NCBI RefSeq assembly: GCF_035998295.1
Contig: NZ_DASYHS010000139.1
Span: 1-6,659, forward strand
Direction of reading: 5' to 3'
Source of the DNA: DASYHS01 sp035998295
GTDB lineage: Bacteria > Pseudomonadota > Alphaproteobacteria > Azospirillales > Azospirillaceae
DNA length: 6,659 bases
Numbering within the stretch: position 1 is the first letter of the stretch; each line of letters begins with the position of its first letter. Below, piece by piece: positions 1-5,162 of this stretch. The notes beneath the pieces are model-generated. The model did not search any database. It was not told the origin of the DNA and saw only the letters and a program-made list of their open reading frames with translations. Position numbers and translations under genes: made by a program.

Positions 1-666
1 CGCCGGGTCGTCCAGGCGCGCCGCGAAGTCGCGGACCAGGGCGTCCTCGTCGCGCTTCCAGATCCGGACCCGGTCGATCAGGCCGTCGAAGGCGTACTGG
101 CTCGCCAGCGTCCAGTTGCCGATGACCACGCCCGCCGCGCCTACAGGGGCGAGGCCCGAGCGGTAGTCGCTGCGCACGGCGACGAGTTCGTCGTCGACGA
201 AGAGCCTGCACCGGGTGATCCCGTCATGGTGCAGGACGATCTTGCACCACCTGTCGGTGGGAACGGTGCGTACCGCGCCGCCCGGACCGTGCAGCCTGGA
301 CGACACCGCGTTCCAGGCCGGAGCGGGGGCGCCGTCGACGGTCGAGAACACGCTTGCGACCAGCGTGTCGTCGCCGTCCACATAGAAGGCGAAGCTGCCG
401 TCGCCCTCGACGACGTTCCTCCGGCCGGCCGAGGGGCGCAGGAGGACGACCGCCTCGACCGCGAGGGCATCAAGCCTGTGCCAGGCGGGCCGGGGCGCGA
501 TCCGGACGGCCGCATCGGCATTGGTGAAATCGAGCGCGCCGGAACCCGGCGACCGGCCGTCGGAATGGTGGAGGAGGTCGACGACGCGGCCGTGATGGCC
601 GTAGGTAGAGGCGTCGACCGCCGGCGGCGCATGGATGAAGTCCTGGTCGAGAATGAGCTTGAGCAC
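1..666 (-). CDS. LamG/concanavalin A-like domain protein, 3' end outside window
   Basis: An open frame of 222 codons runs off the left edge. I place the start at a GTG (666-664) because GGGAGGG (674-680) lies 7 nt upstream and an in-frame TAG (697-699) closes the frame just before it; no ATG is available there. The protein begins MLKLILDQDFIHAPP (GTG read as Met) and has the pattern of a LamG jelly-roll: an early YGHHGRV element, SGALDF at about residues 42-47, beta-rich segments with FAFYVDGDD, then W-C-K-I-V-L-H-H-D near two thirds, LFVDDELV, and a closing FDGLIDRVRIWKRDE strand. LamG domains bind carbohydrates or other surface ligands and often occur in larger secreted or surface proteins. 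No signal peptide is visible in the N-terminus seen here, so the location is unknown. Any further domains would lie beyond the window. Codon third positions are strongly G/C, supporting a real gene. Fold assignment is moderately confident; the biological role is unknown. Confidence 0.72.
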   Translation of the reverse strand, partial: MLKLILDQDFIHAPPAVDASTYGHHGRVVDLLHHSDGRSPGSGALDFTNADAAVRIAPRPAWHRLDALAVEAVVLLRPSAGRRNVVEGDGSFAFYVDGDDTLVASVFSTVDGAPAPAWNAVSSRLHGPGGAVRTVPTDRWCKIVLHHDGITRCRLFVDDELVAVRSDYRSGLAPVGAAGVVIGNWTLASQYAFDGLIDRVRIWKRDEDALVRDFAARLDDPA

Positions 667-673
667 GTACCGG

Positions 674-680
674 CCCTCCC
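674..680 (-). promoter_or_regulatory. Shine-Dalgarno for the LamG gene (decides a GTG start)
   Basis: On the minus strand GGGAGGG is followed by a 7-nt spacer and then GTG at 666-664. There is no ATG between this site and the in-frame stop at 697-699, so this ribosome binding site is the main reason for choosing the GTG start. Confidence 0.6.
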
Positions 681-696
681 ACCCGTTCGACCAAGG

Positions 697-1130
697 CTAG
701 CATTCGGACCGCACCCGCACGAGGCGGCCGCTCGCGGAGCGACGCCACCTCGACCATTGGCCGCGGTCCCCCTTTCGGGAGTGCCGCACGCCGGGTCGCG
801 GAGCCTCCAAGGCCGCAGGCATCGTCAGGTCGCGCAGCCAGCGGCCGAACGGGTTCGACGGGGCCTTGCCGCCGGCGTTCCGGCGCGACCAGGCGACGAT
901 CCTCTCGACCCGGTCCCGCCGCGCTCCAGCCCGTCCAGCGCCTCCCTCACCGAGTGATAGGCCAGGACCGACGGTCCGCTTCCGCCCGGCACGGCGAGGT
1001 TCGTCATGAACTGCTGGGCGGTGGACCGTTCCAGCACGCTGACCTTGCGGTCCTGCAGGTCCCCGGTCCCGTAGTTCCGTGCCGACTCGATGCCCGAGGA
1101 CAGCGAAGCCCTGACGAGGCCGATGTAGCC
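697..1130 (-). pseudogene. Frameshifted, 5'-truncated gene remnant (possible FAD monooxygenase C-terminus)
   Basis: Two minus-strand frames join into one protein-like reading. The upstream frame gives VGGYIGLVRASLSSGIESAR, continues through VSVLERSTAQQFMTNLAVPG and ends near YHSVREALDGLE. Around 920-928 the coding sense shifts into another frame, which reads ARRDRVERIVAWSRRN, then KAPSNPFGRWLRDLTMPAAL, and ends at TAG 697-699. No start codon with a ribosome binding site is visible at the upstream end, where the frame runs into the neighbouring permease remnant. The RRDRVERIVAW/SRRN/RWLRDL stretch resembles, from memory, the C-terminus of FAD-dependent aromatic-ring monooxygenases (PF01494 type); this is a weak assignment. 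Codon bias in both pieces looks genuine, so I read this as a decaying gene rather than random open frame. A sequencing error could also explain the shift, but not the missing 5' end. Confidence 0.45.
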
Positions 1131-1136
1131 GCCGAC

Positions 1137-1560
1137 CGGCTGTCCGGGCGGCGCCTGGCGCGGCGGGCGAGCCTCGGCCTGACGGAGGTGACGCGCAACG
1201 TGCCGACCTTCGTCTTCCTGTTCTATCTCGCCTTCGCGATCCCGGTGGAGTTCGAGCTGGGCGGCACGGTCTACCCGTTCCCGTCCTGACTGAAGGCGTC
1301 CCTCGCCCTCTCCATCGCGGTCGTCGGCTTCGTGTCCGACAACCTGTCGGCGGCGCTGCCGTTCCTGCCGAGCTGGACCGCCTACCTGCTCGTCACCATC
1401 AGGCCTCCAGCACCGCCTCGGTTATCGCCGCCGTCGGCCGGACGGAGCTGATGGTCTGGATCCATCTCTACGCGATCGCCTGGTTCTTCCTGTTCCGCGT
1501 GCCGCTCAGCCTGCTGACGGACCGCATCAAGGTCGGCATGCGCCGCCGGCTCGCGGCCGG
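1137..1560 (+). pseudogene. Degenerate amino-acid ABC transporter permease (HisM-type) fragment
   Basis: The plus-strand reading starts RLSGRRLARRASLGLTEVTR, then NVPTFVFLFYLAFAIPVEFE, and hits a TGA at 1287-1289 where a Trp codon (TGG) would fit. The same frame goes on with LKASLALSIAVVGFVSDNLS and FLPSWTAYLLVTI. Near 1400-1403 it shifts by one base into ASSTASVIAAVGRTELMVWI, then YAIAWFFLFRVPLSLLTDRI and a basic tail MRRRL. Conserved spacing suggests short internal segments are missing (around SAALPFLP and SVIAAVG, from recollection of related permeases). These hydrophobic blocks fit the inner-membrane subunit of polar amino-acid importers of the HisMQ/GlnP family (BPD_transp_1). The 5' half is absent and no partner ATPase or binding protein is nearby, so it cannot make a working permease. 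The 3' boundary is uncertain; the frame stays open into the antisense of the Mur ligase gene. Confidence 0.72.
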
Positions 1561-1584
1561 CGTGCCGCCGATCCTGAAGCCTGC

Positions 1585-1607
1585 CCGCCGGGCCGCGGGC
1601 CCGGCGG
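1585..1607 (-). terminator. Perfect 10-bp GC hairpin downstream of the MurF-like gene
   Basis: CCGCCGGGCC (1585-1594) and GGCCCGGCGG (1598-1607) form a perfect 10-bp stem with a GCG loop, starting 9 nt past the TGA of the Mur ligase gene. There is no T-run on either side, so it is not a textbook intrinsic terminator. Its place between a minus-strand operon end and the plus-strand permease remnant fits a transcript end or 3'-protecting structure; in GC-rich genomes such stems often lack a U-tract. Confidence 0.5.
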
Positions 1608-1616
1608 CGTCCGCGC

Positions 1617-3293
1617 TCACAGCCGGACGCGCCGCTCGTAGAGGTCGGGCAGGTCGTTCTCGATCAGCACCACGTCGTCGCGCGCCGCGTTGGCGTCCAG
1701 CCAGCGCTTGGCCTCCGCGAAGCTGGGGAAGCGGTGCAGGGCGCGGCCCTCGCGGCTGCCTTGCCCGAACCCGTCCAGGAAGCTCGGGATGCGCTCCGGG
1801 CCGATCACCAGCGCCAGGTCGACGACGTCGCCCGCCAGCTTGCCGATGCGCAGGTGCTCGGCCTCGTGGCGGGCGCCGAGCTCGACCATCCCCGGCGTGA
1901 CGAGCACGCGCCGGCCGCCGCTGGCCGCGCCGAGGCGGTCGAGCAGGGCGAGCGCCGAGGCGAAGCCCACGGGATTGGAGTTGTAGGCGTCGTCGATCAG
2001 GGTCGGGCGTCCCTCGGCCCGGATCACCTGGAGCCGGTGCTGGACCTGCGGCGTCGAGCGCAGGGCGGCGGCGATGCTCTCCGCCGGCACGCCGAGCCGG
2101 CGTGCCAGCACGAAGGCGACCGCGACGTTGGCGCAGTGGTGCAGGCCGTAGAGGGGGGCGGCGAGGCGGTGGCTCTCGCCGCCGTGGCGCAGCGTCAGGG
2201 CGATGCCCTCGACCGTCTGCTCGGCGTCCGCGATCACGTAGGCGTCCGCGCCCGGCTCGGCGAGGCCGGCATCCGTGGCGACCAGGGTGAAGCTGCCCGG
2301 CGCCCCGGCGACGCGCGGGCCGTGGAAGCGCCGCTCGACCTGGTCGGCGTTGACGACGACGTGCCCGCCGCGCGCCAGCGCCGCGGTCGCGATCTCGAAC
2401 TTGGCGTCGGCGACCGTCTCCAGGGAGCGGAACCGCTCGTAATGGGCGTCGCCGACGGCGGTGATCGCGGCCAGGTCGGGCGGGGCGAGGTCGCAGAGCC
2501 GCGCGATCGAGCCGGGGCCGTAGGCGCCCATCTCGGCGATGAAGAAGCGGTGCTGGGGCTTCAGCTGCTCGCGCACGATGCGCGCGATGCCGAGCGGGGT
2601 GTTGACGCTGCCCGGCGTCGCCAGCGTCGGCGCCACCGTGCTCAGCACATGGGCCAGGATCTGCTTGGTCGAGGTCTTCCCGTAGGAGCCGGTGATCGCG
2701 ACCACGGTCGGCCGCAGTCGGGCCAGCGCGTCGCGCGCCTCGCGCAGGAAGCGCTCGTTGACGCGGCGCTCATGGGGGGCGAGCAGCCGGTTGGCGGCCG
2801 TCAGCAGCAGCGGCTGGACCTGGACCAGGACGATCCCCACCAGGGTCGCGGCGACCACGGCGACGGCACCACCCGGCGACCAGGCCGCCAGGACCACGGC
2901 GACGACGGCGGCGGCCACGATGCCGAGCGCCCAGGCCAGGCCCAGGATGCGGCGCGCGCGCAGCGTCAGCGCCAGCGGCTTCTTGCCGGTCTTGCGGGGA
3001 TCGGCTTCGGCCGCGCCGAGGCCCGCGAGCGCCGCCGCGGCGGCCAGCAGCAGGGCCGCTAGCGCCCAGCCGCCGGCGAGCGCGCCGAGGACGAGGGCTG
3101 CGACGCCCGCGGCGGCCAGCGCCAGGCTCGCGCGGCGGTCGAAGGCGCGGCGGTCGCCCAGCCAGGCGGCGAAGCGCCGGTTGTCGTATTCCTCCTGCTG
3201 GAAGATGTGCAGGAAGGTCAGCAGCCTGCGGAGCGAGAAGAACCCGTAGGCGGCGAAGGCAGCCGCCGCGGCCGCGATGATGAGGATCGTCAT
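1617..3293 (-). CDS. Membrane-anchored MurF-like Mur ligase family protein
   Basis: 558 aa. The N-terminal third is membranous: a hydrophobic helix at about 2-19, then the short conserved-looking HIFQQEEYDNRRFAAWL segment (29-45), then hydrophobic stretches at about 55-95, 115-137 and 141-165. The Mur ligase core follows: P-loop ITGSYGKTSTK (200-210), NTPLGIAR (231-238), FIAEMGA (251-257), GDAHYERF (281-288), DAKFEI (296-301), YGLHHCANV (382-390), DDAYNSNP (434-441) and GMVELGARHEAEH (468-480). These correspond to MurF, which uses ATP to join a dipeptide (normally D-Ala-D-Ala) to an amino-acid chain. Two features are unlike MurF. The UDP-binding N-terminal domain is replaced by membrane helices, with the P-loop near residue 200 instead of about 110. 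The C-terminus reads LIENDLPDLY in place of the KGSR-type motif. The start ATG overlaps the hydrolase stop (ATGA), indicating translational coupling. It probably works at the inner face of the membrane on a non-UDP-linked acceptor; that is inference. It may be labelled MurF by automated tools. Confidence 0.85.
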   Translation of the reverse strand: MTILIIAAAAAAFAAYGFFSLRRLLTFLHIFQQEEYDNRRFAAWLGDRRAFDRRASLALAAAGVAALVLGALAGGWALAALLLAAAAALAGLGAAEADPRKTGKKPLALTLRARRILGLAWALGIVAAAVVAVVLAAWSPGGAVAVVAATLVGIVLVQVQPLLLTAANRLLAPHERRVNERFLREARDALARLRPTVVAITGSYGKTSTKQILAHVLSTVAPTLATPGSVNTPLGIARIVREQLKPQHRFFIAEMGAYGPGSIARLCDLAPPDLAAITAVGDAHYERFRSLETVADAKFEIATAALARGGHVVVNADQVERRFHGPRVAGAPGSFTLVATDAGLAEPGADAYVIADAEQTVEGIALTLRHGGESHRLAAPLYGLHHCANVAVAFVLARRLGVPAESIAAALRSTPQVQHRLQVIRAEGRPTLIDDAYNSNPVGFASALALLDRLGAASGGRRVLVTPGMVELGARHEAEHLRIGKLAGDVVDLALVIGPERIPSFLDGFGQGSREGRALHRFPSFAEAKRWLDANAARDDVVLIENDLPDLYERRVRL

Positions 3294-4156
3294 GTCCGGG
3301 TCCCGGTCGCCGGTCCGCGGGCGGGGAGATGGCGTTCCAGGAACTGCTGCATGCGCATGTGAACCTGGTGCCGGCCCGAGGACAGGATCGTGTAGTGGTC
3401 GAAATTGGGCAGGATCGCCAGCTCGGCGCCGGGGATCAGCTCGGCGTAGCGGCGGCCGAACTCCGGCGGCGTCTGGTCGTCCCGCTCGCCGTAGACGAGG
3501 AGGACCGGCGCGCGGACCGACGGCGCGATCGTCGCCAGGTCCTCCGTCACCGTGCGGACCAGCACGGGGCGCAGGACGCCGGCGCGGCGGTAGTCCTCGC
3601 TGCCGAGCCGGTCGCGCATCCCCGCCGCGAAGCCGGTTCCGGCCACCGCGTCCAGGCGGGTGGCCGCGCGCAGCAGCAGGCGGGTCGCATGGGCCTTGAG
3701 GCGCCGGGGCAGCGGCCGATGCCGCTTCAGGCCGGCGCCGGCGACCAGGACGATCGCGTCGGCGAGGCCGGGATGGCGTGCCGCGACGCGCAGCGCGACG
3801 CGCCCGCCGAAGGAATGGCCGACCAGCACGACGCGCCGCGACGCCTCGCCCCGGAGCTGCCGGAGCCACTGCGCCAGCAGGTCGCCGTACTGCTCGGTCC
3901 CCCAGTCGGACGGCGGCGGCGGCGCCTCGCCGAAGCCCGGCATGTCCAGGAGGTGGTTGGTCGCGGCAGCCTCGAACGACCGCGCGAGCGACGCCATCGA
4001 CGCGCGCGGCTGGCCCCAGCCGTGGAGCCAGACGAGGTGGAGCCGGTCGTCGCCCGAGGCGGGGCGGTGCGTCTCGGCGACCAGGGTGCCGCCCCCGGCC
4101 TCGAAGCGGACGGCGGCGGCAGGCGTCGGGTCAGCCGGCATCGGTCGCATGGCCAT
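3290..4156 (-). CDS. Alpha/beta hydrolase
   Basis: 288 aa from the ATG at 4156. ATGs at 4150 and 4141 are equally possible (286 or 283 aa); none has a clear Shine-Dalgarno, and all overlap the end of the dipeptidase gene by 11-26 bases, so translation is probably coupled. Alpha/beta-hydrolase marks in order: oxyanion-region LHGWG (44-48), DMPGFGE (71-77), nucleophile elbow GHSFGG (113-118, Ser115), acid region YGERDDQTP (222-230, Asp226 or Asp227), and NFDHYTI with the catalytic His (about 254). No signal peptide or lipobox is visible, so it is probably cytoplasmic. The substrate is unknown: the family includes esterases, lipases, peptidases, thioesterases and haloperoxidases. Its place between a D-Ala-D-Ala dipeptidase and a MurF-like ligase, with start/stop overlaps on both sides, suggests it acts in the same pathway, perhaps removing an ester, thioester or peptide from the same product. 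Fold is certain, role is not. Confidence 0.85.
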   Translation of the reverse strand: MAMRPMPADPTPAAAVRFEAGGGTLVAETHRPASGDDRLHLVWLHGWGQPRASMASLARSFEAAATNHLLDMPGFGEAPPPPSDWGTEQYGDLLAQWLRQLRGEASRRVVLVGHSFGGRVALRVAARHPGLADAIVLVAGAGLKRHRPLPRRLKAHATRLLLRAATRLDAVAGTGFAAGMRDRLGSEDYRRAGVLRPVLVRTVTEDLATIAPSVRAPVLLVYGERDDQTPPEFGRRYAELIPGAELAILPNFDHYTILSSGRHQVHMRMQQFLERHLPARGPATGTRT

Positions 4157-4979
4157 ATACCGCGGCGACCGCCCGGCCTTCCTCGTGGGAGCGCAGCTTC
4201 GCCCAGAGCTGGGTCCCGAGGTCGTAGTGCCACCACTCATAGGCGTAGTTGGTGAAGCCCTCGGCGCGCATCGCGTGGTAGAGCAGGCGGCGGTTGCGCA
4301 ACGCCGCCTCGCCGCTGGCCGCCAGCGCGGACGGGTTCTCGCGCGCCAGCGTCTCGAAATAGTCGGTCGCACTGACCGGCGAGCCGTCGTCGAAGACCGT
4401 GCCCATGAACAGCCAGTCGCCCGAGCCGCGCCGGCGCAGGGTCAGGTCGACGGCCCCACCGGTGGAATGGACCGGCCAGGTGCGCCAGTCCTCCGGGTCG
4501 AACTGGCGCGGGTCCGAGACGAAGGTGCGGGTGAAGGAGACCAGCTCCTCCTCCCCGGCATCGGGCATCAGCGCGCGGGCATGGTCCATGAAGTGGTCCC
4601 ACAGCGCGCTCTGGACGCCGACGTCGCGGTGGACGTCGAGCACGAACAGCTCGACGCCATAGGGGGCCAGGCTGCGGTCGACCGCAGCCAGCGCGCGCGC
4701 CACGCCTTCGCGGCACAGGATGCGCCGGTCGCTCTTGAGCGCGCGCCGGTACGGCTCGTTCCAGCCGTCGTCGCGGGCATAGTAGCTCTCTCCTGCGAGG
4801 CCGAAGCCGGCGATGTCGACGAGGGGCTCGCGCGAGCGCGGGTCGTCGAAGTCGAACGGGGTCCGGCGGTAGTCGCTGGAATAGAGGGAGGGATCGATCG
4901 CGGGGATCGGGCGGGCGCGGAGGTCGTCGCTCGGAAGCATCTTCGTGTCGCTCGGGGCGCCGGAGGCGGGCGGGCGCAT
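4131..4979 (-). CDS. VanX/DdpX-like D-alanyl-D-alanine dipeptidase (M15D family)
   Basis: 282 aa. The zinc dipeptidase signature is complete: VHSTGGAVDLTL (170-181) supplies His171 and Asp178, and YEWWHY (247-252) supplies catalytic Glu248 and zinc ligand His251. DVHRDVGVQ (115-123) carries the Arg equivalent to the transition-state-stabilising Arg of VanX. The usual Ser two positions before the first His (SxHxxGxAxD) is Pro169 here. Known VanX/DdpX enzymes hydrolyse free D-Ala-D-Ala in the cytoplasm; VanX is about 200 aa, so this protein is longer, mainly through an N-terminal extension and a long segment between the Arg and the first His. No signal peptide is visible, which fits a cytoplasmic enzyme. 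A second ATG at 4940-4938 (MLPSDD) is an alternative start giving 269 aa; neither start has a convincing ribosome binding site. It is the first gene of the minus-strand operon and is divergent from a Ddl-like ligase. It may cut a dipeptide other than D-Ala-D-Ala. Confidence 0.87.
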   Translation of the reverse strand: MRPPASGAPSDTKMLPSDDLRARPIPAIDPSLYSSDYRRTPFDFDDPRSREPLVDIAGFGLAGESYYARDDGWNEPYRRALKSDRRILCREGVARALAAVDRSLAPYGVELFVLDVHRDVGVQSALWDHFMDHARALMPDAGEEELVSFTRTFVSDPRQFDPEDWRTWPVHSTGGAVDLTLRRRGSGDWLFMGTVFDDGSPVSATDYFETLARENPSALAASGEAALRNRRLLYHAMRAEGFTNYAYEWWHYDLGTQLWAKLRSHEEGRAVAAVYGHATDAG

Positions 4980-5043
4980 GATATTCGCCCGGCTCGGGGT
5001 GTTGCAAGCACGCCCGGGCCGCCGCCGCTCCGGTCCGATCTAT

Positions 5044-5064
5044 GTCGCAAGATTTGCCTGCGAC
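5044..5064. promoter_or_regulatory. Inverted repeat in the divergent promoter region (operator candidate)
   Basis: GTCGCA (5044-5049) and TGCGAC (5059-5064) are perfect inverted half-sites separated by 9 nt, in the 183-bp space between the divergent dipeptidase and ligase genes. A dimeric regulator could bind here and control both directions. It could also be a small RNA hairpin in the ligase leader. No regulator gene is in the window, and a 6-bp repeat in GC-rich DNA may be chance. Confidence 0.3.
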
Positions 5065-5082
5065 TTCCTTCGCCGTTCGTGG

Positions 5083-5125
5083 CACCCTCGCCGTTCTCAC
5101 CGGCCGGCCGGAAGGGGCGGGGGTG
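5083..5125. repeat. Imperfect palindromic element (REP-like) upstream of the ligase gene
   Basis: CACCCTCGCC (5083-5092) can pair with GGCGGGGGTG (5116-5125) through one G-T wobble, and the centre contains the perfect 12-bp palindrome CCGGCCGGCCGG (5100-5111). The arrangement resembles the dispersed palindromic intergenic elements of many high-GC alphaproteobacteria. Only one copy is present here, so its repetitive nature cannot be shown. It would lie in the 5' leader or promoter of the ligase gene, 37 nt before its start codon. Confidence 0.4.
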
Positions 5126-5146
5126 TTTCGGGTGGCGATGCGCGTC

Positions 5147-5152
5147 GGAGGG
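5147..5152 (+). promoter_or_regulatory. Shine-Dalgarno for the Ddl-like ligase
   Basis: GGAGGG followed by a 10-nt spacer to ATG 5163. It supports 5163 over the internal ATG at 5175, which has only GGAAGA directly before it. The reading frame stays open far upstream of 5163, so this site and the protein motifs together set the start. Confidence 0.55.
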
Positions 5153-5162
5153 CGTTGGCGCA

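Noticed and set aside
226..957. Plus-strand open frame of 243 codons over the LamG gene and the neighbouring remnant
   Set aside because: The complementary strand carries the coherent protein-like readings and codon bias; this frame is low-complexity Arg/Pro/Gly/Ala.
1734..3062. Long plus-strand open frame (442 codons) opposite the Mur ligase gene
   Set aside because: It is antisense to a gene with clear Mur ligase motifs. The predicted protein is rich in Arg/Gly/Ala/Gln with no recognisable domain, as expected for a shadow frame in GC-rich DNA.
3294..3869. In-frame open extension upstream of the Mur ligase ATG (750 codons in total)
   Set aside because: It overlaps the hydrolase gene in another frame and is Arg/Pro/Ala-rich; the ATGA overlap and the N-terminal membrane helix set the start at 3293.
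4157..4372. In-frame open extension upstream of the hydrolase start (360 codons in total)
   Set aside because: It lies within the dipeptidase gene in another frame, and the extra residues are Arg-rich with no hydrolase similarity; family similarity begins after the ATGs at 4156-4141.
4985..5002. Weak minus-strand promoter (TTGCAA near 5002-5007, AATATC next to the ATG at 4979) for a leaderless dipeptidase transcript
   Set aside because: Both boxes match the consensus poorly and the -10 would touch the start codon; not strong enough to annotate.
3660..5162. In-frame open extension upstream of the Ddl-like start (a 907-codon frame in total)
   Set aside because: The extension is antisense to the hydrolase and dipeptidase genes and lacks domain motifs; a ribosome binding site and the conserved N-terminal motif place the real start at 5163.
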